DNA of 64,000 nucleotides from Vespula vulgaris (taxonomy: Eukaryota; Arthropoda; Insecta; Hymenoptera; Vespidae), in assembly GCF_905475345.1 (NCBI RefSeq), contig NC_066586.1, positions 2,361,001 through 2,425,000 on the forward strand. The letters are read 5' to 3'. A model generated the notes under the pieces. The model did not search any database. It saw nothing but the letters and a program-made list of their open reading frames with translations, and had not been told where the DNA came from. The number at the start of each line of letters is the position of its first letter. Positions within the stretch are counted from its first letter, which is position 1. This document shows positions 1 to 13,260 of this stretch, in pieces. A program made the translations under genes and the position numbers.

Positions 1-1204
1 TGTTTCTAGTCTTTCACTTTATTATTCTTTATATAATACAATCTTTATTAATCTCGATATAATCTCGATAATAATCCAGATATAAATAGTTAAACTTTTT
101 ATAGTATGTCGAATCCAAGTGTATTATAGAATCTAATTGAAACTTCGATCGTCCCGTACGTAAAGACTGGAAAAATCGAAATTATTTGCGGTAAGTTTTC
201 AGAAAGTTGCCGACGATAGAAGAAGCTTAACAAGCGCGAAGATGTACGGGAAAGCGAGGTCAAACAAATAATACGATCTAGGAGAAGGGAACAGCGTTCG
301 TCTAATAATAGATAGGCTTCGCGTTAGCGCTTGTAATCTACGAGTGGTAACCGAAATAGAAGGACCGAAAAGGGGAAGAGGGATAAGTGAGCGCGTGAGT
401 TTCAAAGCCGAATGATTCCTTCGAAAACTTTCCGATAAAATCTTTAAATTACAATTCAATTGAATTCTCAAGAAACTCTAAGAACGATTAAACGTATGAA
501 CATTTTATCGATAATATTATCGAGAATTCAAGAAAAATATCTTTATTCGATATCCATCGTAAATGAATAGAAATCGTACGTTCGATGTAAACGTATAAAT
601 TTCCATACGCATACAAATAACAGAATCTAAATTAGAATTGTAAATTGCAATGTGTTCTCTATTACAATACGTCATGTGCTACGATTGTTGATGCACGATA
701 AATAGGTAGGTATTTCCAAGGGCTTGTCGGAAAAGTCAGGTCGCAAAGAAAACGATTAACTACCGGAAATACGAGAAACGTAGAAACGTCTGATCGTAAA
801 ATAAGATCAAAGTCGGAAAATCGATCATAATAATAACATGTATGAACGTGGAAGATCATTCGGGAACTAACCTCCTCGTTTGAAGTGACAAACTTTTCGT
901 CGCTTCTTTCTTTTTCTCTTTTCTTTTTTATTTAACTCGGCGAGAAAAAAGAAAAAAAAAATTCTCCATTTTCCTCGTTATATTTCTCTCTTAAAAAGAG
1001 AAGAGAAAAAAAAGAAAGAAAATAGAAAAAAGAAAAGTAAAGGAGAGAAAAAAATACGAGCAAGCGAGATATTCCTATGGTGATTTGGATGCACTAGTCA
1101 AAACGACGTTGAGCTTCGGATTTAAGTAAAACTCGTTGAACGATGCACGAGCCGTCTCGCTTCTCGCTTATAAGTAAATCAGATTACCCCTTTCGCTACG
1201 TTGA

Positions 1205-1273
1205 AAGAGAGAGAGAGAGAGAGAGGAGTCGCAAGTTTTTAACTTTCTCCTTCCCTCTCTCTCTCTCTCTCTC
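1205..1273. repeat. (GA)n and (CT)n tracts facing each other
   Basis: (GA)n at 1205-1226 and (CT)n at 1254-1273, separated by about 28 bases, are perfect complements and could form a hairpin in RNA or single-stranded DNA. Confidence 0.9.
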
Positions 1274-3077
1274 GAACGCTTCCGCTATACAGTATGTCGC
1301 ACGCTTCTATCTTCTATTAATCTCATACATTTCTTTCGTAGGACGCGAAGAGGCGGAAATTCCATTCTAGTAAATTACATTTCCATCCGCTTTACTCTAC
1401 CTATCTGATATAGGATTTTTTCCCCCACTCTTCTCTCCTTCAGCTGCTTATTTCTTTCTCTCTCTCTCTCTCTCTCTCTCTTTTTCAAAATACGCGTGTA
1501 AGCTCGACTTCGGACGGTCGAAGTCGTAACGAGCGTTTGGAACGTCCCAACGACGTATGTACGAGCTAGCAACATTTCTGACAGCGCGAGCTTACGTTCC
1601 TGTGGTACGCGGATGTTGGTTTACGCGATATAATTACATTTTCCCTTGAGTTTCTCGTACGTGTACGTTCAAAAAGCGTTAGCACCTGCAGGTTCTCGAG
1701 GGGGTTTCGTAATTTCGTGACGGCAATTCCAACGCTTTGTTAAAACATCGTTCATACCTTTCGATTTTTCCCGATAGTCACGAGGTTAGCAAGACCAGAA
1801 ACGTACGTACCATTTATTGATCAAATAATCTTTACTTTATTCTCTTACTTTTTCCCTTTATCTCTTTTGCTTTTTTTCTTATTTTTCAATCCGTCCATAC
1901 TTTCGTACCGATTATTACTTAAAAATTTTCTCTTGATTAACCGAGAAAAACATTCTTTTGATTAACGTCCACTAGCAAAAAGTAGTTTCATGTTGGTAAA
2001 GTACTAACGCTTTTATAAATAGAGAATGATGAACGACCATTGGTTAGAGTAGGACGTAAAGTAGGTATATACGCATTGGCGTACGGACAACGTTCTATCA
2101 AATTCATAGGGTTGCACGTTGAAGTTTCAAAGTTGCGTTGACGATCGAGTAACGTAGTATTATTCGAGATTTATGATATAACATACACTCCGCGTATGTA
2201 TTTGTACGCGCTGTCAGAGTTGACGAGAAATTTTCGTCAAGTTTTCGTAGGTTCGTTTACGTGGTTTGTACCGTGTAAAAATAAAACGAAAAACGGACAC
2301 GGGATAACGAGCAATTAATTAAAAATATCGAGCCGTCGGTGGAACGATAGGAAAAGAAAAGAAAAAAAAAGAAAAAAAAGGAAAAAAAGAAGAAACCACG
2401 AGAATTTGCTTTTCGAAGGATCTAAGTTTTTTTTCGCGTCGTTTCGCGATGCTGCCGCATATGTACCTACAACGATCTACAGGGTGGCCGAATCGATTTT
2501 TACCCTTGTGAGTTACGACTACCTATCTCTTTTTTTCTCTCTTTCTCTTTTGTTGGATTCTCGCGTGGCAGGATCCGTGTGATAGGAAGACGATGAAGAG
2601 TAATAACACTCTGGAGACGTTAGACCGCATCGGGCCACGGATTTCCGGCCCACCGGGCTTCGATCGTCTCGTGCAATCTCTTTCGTCCTTCTTCTATCTC
2701 TCTCTTTCTCTCATTTTCTATTTCTCTCTTCTTTTCTCTTTTGTGCACGCGTCGAATCTCACGAGACCCGCTGGAAATTCAGTTTCCAACGTGCCTTGAA
2801 AAATGAGATACCCCAGCGGACACACCAGCACGGATTAAAAGAACGTGAACCGTATCGAAGGTCGACCGGTCTACGAAGGGCATCAAATTTGCCTCCTCGC
2901 CCTTCGATACCTCCGTGAATTGTTTTTCGAGCTGTCTCTCCTCCACCTTTTTCAATTACACTTTTCATCGCCAGCGGCCGTTCCATCGCAAACAGTCACC
3001 ATCCACTCTTTATCGTCGATCATTTTTTTTTCTTTCTCCTTCCTTTTAGTTTATCCTGTGCATACTATATATAACTG

Positions 3078-3116
<39 letters not shown>

Positions 3117-3382
3117 TCCGATACATCGTTCCTCAATTTCGTTTCCTTCTATCGACAATTTCTCGACGATTCAATCGACGATTTCGTCCTAGTAAATGTT
3201 CCTAGAAACGTCCAAACCGAGCGGTCGAATGTAATTTACGAAATATTCCACACGAACGTAGCGAATTTTCAACAACACCTTGTATTAGCCATAGAAATAA
3301 AATATTTCAATGGTATTCTACGGAAATTCTTTCGTAAAAAATAATGTTACTGTGCGATGGCTTTAATAATTTAACCTTCTTA

Positions 3383-3415
<33 letters not shown>

Positions 3416-6289
3416 CATTCTCATCATCATCGAAAGTTCCACATTTTCAGAGATTTACTTTTACGGACCATGAATATTTTTTAATCTAAATAAGTATATA
3501 CTTATTACATAATGCTACCTCAAGGTCTTTTCGAATTTTCGTTAAGGCGATTTCAGTCTTCGTCAAATTTATCAGATTAAAGGATAATGAGTTTAAGGTG
3601 GAAATCGTATAGAACGTACTGCGACGATATATATTTTTTATTCGTCCGATATAACGATCGTATATGTATAGAAAAAAAAAAAAAAAAAAAAAAGAAATCA
3701 ACAAAAACGTGACATATACGTTCGCGAACAAAGATCGTATCTACCTTCCATTCGCAAATGAAATTCCGATTTTGTTTATTCACCATCGAGGCCTAGATTA
3801 TACCGCTGTTCTTCTATTAACCGACCTATTCCGGTCTCGATTGTTCCAGATAATCGGAGTTCCGCTATAATGCAATACAAAGAGCGATGACCGCGATTGA
3901 TTACTTCTCTACATTCACGCCTGCTTTGAACCGTGCATTATTTACGGTCTTATAATCGATGTAAACGATCGCATCCCTAAAATCATTTTACTCTATGACG
4001 ATTTAGAACGATTAATTCGATAAGTAAATAACATCGAAATATATACTTGTTATGGTTATTCTCCTAACGTTGATAAAATCAATTTGAAAAGAGATCAGGA
4101 TGGTGTGTCGAATAGAAAAGATTAAAACGAAATTCTTCCTTTGTTGAAAGAATGAAGGATCTTCGTTGTCGTTGTCGTCGTCGTCGTCGTCGTTTCCAAA
4201 CGGGTGTCTTGGAATTCTTTCTCGCGTAATGAACTCGGTCGTTTGCACGCGATCAACGTCGCGAGTCTTCTCTGTTTTCAGGTGATTTATCGCGAATACC
4301 TTTCGACGTCACAGCCACGGTTCCGTGCATAATTCGGCTTCTGCATTCGCTCGGATTCTCGTGATATTCTCCCGAATAATTTTGCGATTTATCACGGTCA
4401 TTGTCGAGCGGAGAAACACGCCAGTCCGTTTCGAATTAGTTCATTTAATCGACGCTAATCGCTTTCGCCGTCGAACATCATTCGTACGAAAAATATTGCG
4501 TGGCTTCACGTAGCATCTTTTTTTTTTGTTTCTCTTTTTAACGAGAATAAAGTATGATCTTACGGTCCGACTCGAAATTATCGATAAAATCGCACCGATC
4601 GATTCACTACCTGCTAATTATATCTATTCTAGATAAAGTTACGATCATCGAGAAAATAAAATTCTTTCTCGTTACAACGTCTTACGTTTTAATCGTAACG
4701 TCAAGGTGAAAACGATTGGAGGAGGATGGTAGTTTAACGTCGATTATAAAGATTACTTAATCTTTTCACGGCACGCCTCAACGATTACGTTAGAATAAGC
4801 GAGAATCCATCTTATAAGCCGATATAGATGTATGTAGGAAGGGAAGCGTCGATAGACAAGGTTGTATCATTTATGAGGTACGTCGTTACGAACCAGTTCG
4901 AGAGAATCCAAGCAAAAGTGTAGTACACAGGACCGACAGAAAATGAATTCCGCTCGGGGCCATACGCAATCGGGTTGTAAATAAATTTTACTGCGCCGTT
5001 CGCTACGGAATTGGGATATATTTTGTAGAATCGAATCGTGGCCATAACAGCTGCCTAAAAAAAAAAAAAGAAAGAAATAAAAGAAAAAAAAAATTCAAAA
5101 TAAATAAATACCCAAGCTTTCGTATTCGCCGTGACGAAACACGGATATTCCGACGATTACTCACTGATTAAAATGGTACCGTAGGAAAATGAAGTTTCAC
5201 GGTTACGAGTACGCGCTTTCCGTGTTAGCCTACCGATAAAATACGTTCGTTCGTGATTTACACGCTGTTGCTTTTCCAAAGTGATAAACGATTTTCACGT
5301 TTCCTCGTTGTTAAAGAAGAGAGAAAAAATAAAATGAAAAAAAAAGAAAAAAAAAGAAAAAACAAAATAAAGGAACATCGAGGATATCGGTGAACTATAG
5401 AGATCGAACAATTCGCGAATTTTCTCTGGTCACTTTTGTAATTTTTCTCGTTCTTTTTTTCTTTTTTTTTTTTTTTTTTGTTTCAAACGAAAGAAATTCG
5501 AGGAAGTAAACGATGTCCTGGCTTTGAAGTACTCTGACATATCGAGAGGATTAGGTCGGAGGATCGTATGGCACGGTTTCAAAGGGACGTTCATCGACGA
5601 GAACAAATACCGAACGAAAAATTCGATAGATTGCATTTACGACGATACCCGCAATAAGATCGGCAAATGGAAAAAGAAATTTAACGGTTTTCTGGATAGC
5701 AACTGAATCGTTTGAATAATGTAACGCCGTTACACGAGAAATAAAGTGGCCGAATAAAAGCGGTCGATCGTTATCGCCGTATCGAGAATACTCGTACGAC
5801 CGATATTAATCTGCATATGCGATTAAATATCTGTTGACTTGGTCAGTAATCAGGAACGCACGGAATATGATAGTCCATCGGTATGTACATAGACTCGATT
5901 ACCGATCGAATAATCGAAGCCGTTCGAAACGGTCGAGTCGCTTCCTGCGAACTGGAAATGATTATCCGCCTCGCACAAAGGTGCAAATTCACAGAGTCAT
6001 ATCACGCTCTGTAAGCTGTTCGTTAATCGTTTTCGAAACAACTAAGCAAATACACGTCTGTACTGCTAATAGATTTCTACAATCAGCGAATATATAAGTA
6101 CGAAATCGATGGTCGTTTACCGATTTCTTGGACAATCGTACGTGGTATCTCCTGCGAATATTAGAAAGATATAAAAGAAGGGAAATAATATATCGTGCAA
6201 GAAGAAAGGGTTCTATTTCGATAACCGTAGACACGATCGATAATATCTTTCCTGTCTCTCTTATTTCTCGTGCAATGACTTCTACTGAC

Positions 6290-6900
6290 CACCGATAGGC
6301 TAGAAGGAAGAAAGGTGGAAATTGTCTGAACGATGCGGCGAGCGAATAACCAAGTCCATTGCGGCTGGAAGAGGATAGGAAATAGGGGCAAGGGGAATAG
6401 GATGGTTGGTCGTGCGGAGAGGGGGTGAGGGTTGGGGAAGAGTCCAGAGCGGCGGGCAGAGGCAAGAGGAAAAGCTGGACATCGGTTTGACGTCGGCTTT
6501 GACGTCCCTACTCGACATCGCGTGCAACGTCACGATGGTAGGTCTCTACCCTCTGCTCTGATCTCCTCTACCCTCCAACACCCCTACCCGTTAGGTAGGT
6601 ACTACCTACCGTTGGAAATGCCAACGGCGTCGATGTACCACCAGCGTGGCATCGATGAATCAAGTAACTGCCGTGGCTACTGTTGCAGCTTCGAAAGCCA
6701 CGTCCACGTGACCGGCGTCATGGCCGAGCGAACGGGAGAGGAGGGCCGGGCAGGAGTGGCAACGCGCTATTTGTTATTTTACTCTTTCGGCGACGCGTTC
6801 ATTAATCAACCTCGCCGCTACGTTTGCCCGTCGTTCTGCATTTTTCACCGTGCCAGCAACGCGCGACGTGCCGCCCGGTAGTCCGCTCTTTTTCATCCCT
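6290..6900. promoter_or_regulatory. GC-rich non-repetitive island, candidate enhancer or alternative promoter
   Basis: This is the longest GC-rich segment of the window without tandem repeats, set in AT-rich intron. It contains two tttgacgtc copies (6486-6494 and 6498-6506), a reverse acgtca (6527-6532), an inverted TAGGTAG/CTACCTA pair (6592-6598 and 6602-6608) and a CACGTG E-box (6705-6710). An open frame runs through it on each strand, but without an ATG-led or family-like protein. Regulatory function is inferred from composition and motif clustering only. Confidence 0.35.
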
Positions 6901-9900
6901 CTCTTTTTCCTTCTACATCCTCGACTCACGCTAACTTTCCTTTTTCCTCTTACCGTCTCGATCGGCTCCTCTCTTTCTCTCTTTTCTCTTTCTCTCTCTC
7001 TCTCTCTGTATCTATCTATCTATCTATCTCTCTATCTATCTCTCTCTCTCTCGTTTCCTCCTTCTCATGCGCACCTCCTTCCCTCCCTCCCATTCTTTCC
7101 CCTCCTCCCGTTCACCCACCCAATATGCACGCACGAAGACCGATGAACTTACAAAAGAAAAAACTCTTTTATGTACGGCCGATCGATTTGCTAGGGTAAA
7201 ATGCAAACGAAGGGTAATCTCGATAAGCCGACTAAGATGGCCATCTTTTGCCTCTTTGTTTCCCTCGTAACCCCTCCCCTCCCCTCCCATCCCCTCTCCC
7301 CCGTCCTCGCTCATTCGTTAACTCCAAACACTATTTTGAACATTTACCCGAGTTTGAACCGAGTCCGATCGATAATACTTCGATTATTCTACATCGAAAA
7401 TAAATCGTGCTTTTTGATCCTATCGATAATACGATATCAATGAGATTTCCAAAGAGAATAGCGCTGTTCAACGAAAGTGCCCTCGTTGTTATTTTATCTC
7501 TTTGTAACGAAAAAACTCCACGTATATGCTTTTTACAATGCTTACGGTTGCATCGCTCAAGAGGGATGCGAGTGAGAGGAGAGAAAAATGAAAAATGTTT
7601 AAAACTATCCTCCCTCGGCTGGGCTTTTAATATCATTAAATATAAATCGATATAAAATATAGTACTTTAAACTAAAAATATAATACTTTATGATCTTGCA
7701 AGATAAAATATAATTGTAAGAAATTCGTGAGAAAATTTGTAATACATGGATATATTTAATCTTATATCTCTCATTTCTTATCTACGTTATTTTGAAGATA
7801 TTAGCGATCAAAATTCTAATCGAATTAAAGTCTGTTTTTGAAAACAAATCAAATATCTCTTTGAATTCGCAAAATCGCGAATCGTTTGCAGAATTTCCAT
7901 GCGATTTCGTGACTGATGCCTTTTACGAGAGACAGCTAAATTTCATCTTTGCTTGAACGGTATGTACAGTTAATCGTTAAACAGCCTGAGGCGTAACGAG
8001 AGCATGAATGTGAATATCCCAGGTTGCTTTCGACCAGTATCTCACTCCTTCTCTTATCATCTTTTTCACAGAGTGTTATACATAACAGGTTAATAACGAA
8101 ACGGCTGTTCAACGAAGCGAAAATCAATCATAGAGAGGATTAATCCTCTATGCGTGAAAGGATTTAGACGATCCTTTTGATACGTTTCTCTAAAAATGTT
8201 ATCCAATCAAATCGGAAAACTAAAATATCGAACGTTACATTCGTTTCTATCTTATACTCTTAACGAAATATAAAACAGTTATTTATTATTATTTATTTTT
8301 TTTTCTCGTAAAAAGATTTTACCACTTTCCGTAAGAATTACGGAAACATCATTTTTATTTATAAAGAAACGATCAAATATATTATTCTTAATTGAAAGAG
8401 CTGGAAAATAATTTATTATCGTATTACGTCGTTCGAATGGAGTCGGACTCGATAAGGGTGATTGAATGAAAAAAAAAAAAAAAATAGAATAAAATAAAAT
8501 AAAATAAAAAGAAAAAAATGAAAAAAATAAAAGGAAAAAGAAAGAAAAGGAAAAAAAATAAAAGGAAATAAAAACCTTCCGATCGAGTTGTCCTTGTTTT
8601 ATTATTCATCTCCTGTATCCCAAATGATTGTCACGATGCATATTGCATATAATATGCGGAACCAATTGTTCCGCAGATGAGCTATTATCCGGAAAATAAA
8701 CGGTCCGCTACCCTTGGTTGGCTTGATTTACGATACGCGCCTCGCTTAAAATACAAAATACATTTACAAAATGCGATGCGATTTAACATACGTATATTCT
8801 TCGTGAACGATTAAATGTGGTATCGCTATGAACGAAATAAAGAACAAGTTATCTTACAAAAAAAAGAAAAGAAAAAAAAAGCAGAAAGAAAGAAAAGAAA
8901 AGGAAACTATCCCACGTTGTATCGCTATTCACAAATGGTTACAATACGCTTTACCATCCGGCTGACCACATATCGGTAATATCTACTGCGGTTGTATAAC
9001 ATGAAGCTATTGCTATGAATCTCGAATATTTCTATAAAATTCTCTCTCCTTCGATCCTCGATATATGCATATACACCGTACGATAAACGTCGATTACATC
9101 GAATCTATTACAAACAACAATTTTATTCTCTTAAATGAGCAATCGTTTTACAAATCCTTGATTAAAAGGTACGTCCGAATGAGAGAAAGATAGAATGGGA
9201 GAAAGAAAGAAAAAGAAAAAGAGAAAGAGAAAGAAAGAAAAAGAGAGAGAAAGAGAGAGAACAAGAAGCTAGTAACCCATGAAAAAAAGGATCGGCTTTA
9301 TTCGACGAACGGATATCCGTCAAAGTATCGTTGGATTGCGTAGATTAAAAAAGACTAAAAAAGAAAAAAAAAAAAAAACAAGGACAACGGTAAACGATTC
9401 GTGCTTGGAAAATCCATTCCTCTGGTTCGGTTGGTCGGCCGAACGTAACGAGAATTTCGTGTACAAATGGGGAATTCGCGTGCACCGCTTTGTATCATCC
9501 TAAACATCATGCGTTCTAGGCTTTAGCCAGCACTCGTTTACTACTACATACCCAGACACGGAAGAGAGAGAGAGAGATAGATAGATAGATAGATATATAG
9601 ATAGAGAGAGAGAGTAATACGTCGTTCGTGCCGAACGGTGAAGCAAATCTGTAACAGATATATCGGTGAGAGGGAGAGAACGTACGGGGAGAAAGGATGG
9701 GGTATAGAAACCGAGAGTATACTGCAAACTCGTAGTAGAAATGTATTAAGTGCCGTAGGCGTTTCCAGAACGCTGCGCTACGTCACAGATAATCTGGAAG
9801 CTGCGTTGCGGTTTGATAAACTTCACTGTGTTGTAATAATCGCGCCACTGTACTACCATCGTCATCCTATCAAAGCTCGAATGCAAGCAAGAAGCGTCAA

Positions 9901-10016
9901 GCTTAATCGTTATATTCTCGGCTACAAGCGTTACTTCCTTCCATATTATTATATTATATAATTAATTAATAAAGACGACGAATAAAGATATATAAGTTAT
10001 ATCTCAATTATTAATA

Positions 10017-10028
10017 TACATACATACA

Positions 10029-10064
<36 letters not shown>

Positions 10065-10068
10065 TATA
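10017..10068. repeat. (TACA)n then (TA)n
   Basis: About ten TACA tetramers running into a TA repeat. Confidence 0.96.
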
Positions 10069-10593
10069 AACGTTTAAATATAAAAATTATAATTTATCCA
10101 AAATATATTCAATTTATCTCTTGATGATTACTAATAAGTTTCGTAATTCTCTTTTACTGTTGGTCAATTAAACGATTAAAATGGAAAACGAAGATAAGCA
10201 GACCGTTTAACAATTTGAAACTTTAAAAAACCCATCTTCCATATTTCTGTTCATTCTCCTACTATGTAGATAGAAAAAAAAATCTTTCTCAATGAAAGCT
10301 CTTTTTGCCGTTTATGACACGTACCAATGGGGTATGCAGTTAAACTTTGCGGAACGATGTTGATCAGTTCCTAAAGCATTCCTAACATCGTTTCCTTACT
10401 CGAAATAAAGCAAATCTGTGAAAGAAGAAAAGAAGAAGCATTATCATAAAAATATTCTCGTTGTCTTCATATTTTCACTGGCAACTAATATTTTCTCTTC
10501 GAATAAGAGAAAGTTTGTTTCCGTAAAAGGTATCGACTTTCGTAATTTCTTCCTTAGAAGTAGCAGTATGAGCTGATTCCTTTTTCTTCGTTT

Positions 10594-10594
<1 letters not shown>

Positions 10595-10650
<56 letters not shown>
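10595..10650. repeat. (CT)n microsatellite
   Basis: A near-perfect CT repeat of about 55 bases. Confidence 0.96.
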
Positions 10651-11137
10651 ACTCTTTTCGAACAGAGAAATATTATTCCATTTTCTTCGTGCAGGTTGTA
10701 ACCATCCACGGAGGGTCGTTCAAAGCCGTTGTTTCCTTCCATTTCTTCCGTTCCACCCCTTTTACTCTGCTGCAACCTCCGCCGTCCACCCTCTCCCCAC
10801 TCCTCCTCTTGCTACCCCTCCCTCCCTTTACTTTATTCTCCGTGATTCTTCCTTCTCGTAGTCGTAACTGTGCGCGCATGTCCAGAAAAAAAAGCAGCAA
10901 TGCGCGTGCACGCACACTCGAACTCTCAGCAACATACGCTTTTTATAGTCCTAGAGCTGCAGGGATTTATATGAAAAAAAGAGAAAAAAAAAGAAAGAAA
11001 AATAAAAAAAAAAACGAGAGAAAACGAGTTGCGCATTGCGAACGATAATTACGTACTTTCTAGTATAACAATCCTGGAAATATTCTCCTTCAATTGATTT
11101 CTTATGATATATTCCCATCCTTTTTATGTTTCGAATA

Positions 11138-11141
11138 TACA

Positions 11142-11179
<38 letters not shown>

Positions 11180-11224
11180 CATACATACATACATGCATGC
11201 ATACATACATACATACATACATAC
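11138..11224. repeat. (AT)n and (ACAT)n compound repeat
   Basis: An AT tract followed by TACA tetramers with a central tgcatgca. It lies about 660 bases upstream of exon A. Confidence 0.96.
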
Positions 11225-11886
11225 TTGCTTTTCTATTTCAGACGACAGAATACTTACTCTGCAAGTACATGGATATTTATATATGAGTTTCGCAATATAA
11301 TACATTTAAATGCATAATGAACGAATACAAAAAAAGAAAAAGAGAGAACGAGATATAACAGAAATACAAAAAGATCATTGAACGTACAACGTATGATAAT
11401 TTTGTCTTATTTTACAGATAGTTTAAAATAACGTCCTATTAACTCGAGACAAAAGTTTAACATCGATGATTATTTATATTTTTTATAATTTGATCATTCC
11501 CTATTATAAAGGAGAATATAACGTAGAATCGATAAATTTCTGTCGCTTCAATTTTCAATCGTTCATCAACACGTAATTCGTTTAAAAGTTGCGATTCTTG
11601 TAAAGAATCTATGATAAGCCGATAAAGATAGAAATGATAAATGTCCACGTCAAATACATTTTCTCGATGCTCGCAAGATTTTTGTAATTAGATAGACAAT
11701 CGGGCGTTTCAAAATGAAGCCAATAAACCTTCTTTATCTCCAAAAGTTTTTCGTTAGATATAATGAACATTTCACTTCCAGCAATCATTTCTCGATAATC
11801 AATTATGAACCGAGACACTAACAGATATATATTTTTCACGTTAACGCACTTTTCCCTAAAACTTTTCCATTTGCTTTTGTTTCCAG

Positions 11887-12049
11887 TGCGAGAAGTTACG
11901 TTGTCCGAACTCAGGGACTCAATAGCGAGGTTACGAGACAGAGTAAAGCTAGTATGCAGAACGAGGGGATCGCCGCCCCCAAGAGTGCATTGGCTCAAAG
12001 ACGGCATACCACTACACCCAAGAAGAGGACTCAAAATCCAACACAAAAG
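11887..12049 (+). CDS. vn: vein-like internal exon A: first half of Ig C2/I-set domain
   Basis: Internal coding exon of a secreted, neuregulin-like EGF-receptor ligand. Seen: a pyrimidine-rich tract ending in ttccag (acceptor AG at 11885-11886) and a strong donor, aag|gtaagg, with GT at 12050-12051. The exon enters in phase 1 (its first two bases, tg, complete a codon) and leaves in phase 2 (last two bases ag). The reading ends in QHK plus the split codon. It holds the first Ig cysteine (11955-11957) in VKLVC and the core tryptophan (11991-11993) in VHWLKDG, spaced C-x11-W as usual in I-set/C2 domains, with a proline run between them. Reading into the intron meets a stop (taa) at once, so splicing is required. 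Known of the family: Vein carries one Ig domain before its EGF domain; the Ig part is not the receptor-activating part. Alternatives are other Ig-EGF secreted proteins, but the EGF exon at 62740 favours vein. The upstream exon is outside the window or unrecognised. Confidence 0.92.
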
Positions 12050-13130
12050 GTAAGGGCCGTGTACGCCATTTTTTTCGAGTTTTTCGTTATCGCTAATATG
12101 GTCGTCGGTAACGAAAGAAATTAATATATATATTATAACATATATAGACTAATATATATATATATATATATATGATTATACGCTATAATCAAAGAAACTT
12201 ACGACGAAGAAGATTTTTTGCAAGTTCAATATTTATACTACAGTAGTTATTTCATATTTATATGATAGTATTCGACTCGATACACAAAAGCTATATCAAC
12301 AACCTACGAGTTTTTACGATAAACCTCCTGTGTTTACGATCTCCCGATATCGTTTCATAAAATTACGTCGTTCCTTTTTAAAGACAGAACGCAACAACGA
12401 TGAAATATCTTTAGAACTTAGATTTCCGCATAAAAATGTACATTTATTTATCGCCGGATATAGTCACGTTTGATTGCCGCATTGCATGTTCCGTTTGACT
12501 TCGTTCGTACAATATTTTGTAATACGTCCGCACGTTTAACGTCGATCTAACGATACCTCGACAAATTACGTTATATTTTCATTTTCGTTTTTTTTTCTTT
12601 TTTTAATAAGAATGTCGCACTTGCTCGCCTTATGTCGAACGAATCGCTTCCGACTTGATCGAAAGTGTTAGCTCGGCAAGTAAAAAAAAAAAGAATAAAA
12701 AAGAGAGAAACAATAGGGAACAATATTTACGCATATACGTATTCTCGGACGAAACTTTATTCCAATCGTATTTTCCTCCGATTACAATTAATATATTAAT
12801 TATATTATCGTACCTAAAATATGGATAACGTGTAAAATATAAATTATACGGGAAGGTTATTTTTCGTATAAAGAAATTATAATACTTACATTAAAAGGAG
12901 AAAAGAAGAGCTCGTTCGTTAAGCGTTGATCCGAAAGGATGTTCACTCTGCTACGACTTGTCTACGAATGACTCACTAAACAAAACAAAGGCCATAGACC
13001 ACAAAGAGAGAGAGAGAGAGAAAATATACACAAACAACGTTTGTATATATATATATATATCCTTACACCGATGATCTACGAAAAATTTATCTAACGTAAA
13101 TAGTTTCCAATAACGTCCTATACCTCATTC

Positions 13131-13175
13131 TCCCTCTCTCTCTCTCTCCATCTCGACCTCTACCTCTCTTTCTCT

Positions 13176-13235
<60 letters not shown>

Positions 13236-13260
13236 CTACCTCTCCTTCTCTTTCTTCTCT
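13131..13260. repeat. (CT)n-rich microsatellite block
   Basis: Nearly pure CT with a few ctac/ctat interruptions; the purest stretch is 13180-13227. Confidence 0.95.

Larger units (their letters stand above)
1..11886 (+). other. 3' part of the intron upstream of exon A (or upstream non-coding DNA)
   Basis: No exon could be supported here. The stretch ends in the acceptor of exon A. It contains AT-rich unique DNA broken by microsatellites: (GA)n/(CT)n at 1205-1273 and 1457-1481, (AT)n at 3082-3114, (ATT)n at 3384-3431, CT/CTAT tracts at 6968-7052, C-rich CCCCT repeats at about 7265-7302, A-rich tracts near 2350, 5330, 5455 (T-rich), 8468-8573 and 9340, GA/GATA at 9560-9615, TACA at 10017-10068, CT at 10595-10650 and an AT/ACAT tract at 11138-11224. 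The main non-repetitive GC-rich segment is about 6290-6900. Short open frames here are low-complexity or show no family resemblance. Intron phase at its 3' end is 1. Confidence 0.75.

Noticed and set aside
5524..5706. 60-codon + open frame reading KYSDISRGLGRR...
   Set aside because: Protein-like composition but starts at TTG, has no family resemblance and is short enough to be chance.
6432..6881. 149-codon + strand open frame
   Set aside because: Begins at TTG, shows no domain, and the frame is open on the opposite strand too; better explained by GC-rich DNA with few stops.
8468..8573. Poly-A tract as possible retroposon tail
   Set aside because: No LINE/SINE body or target-site duplication seen beside it; similar A-rich tracts occur all over the window.
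11609..12046. 145-codon - strand open frame
   Set aside because: Antisense shadow of exon A and its flanking intron.
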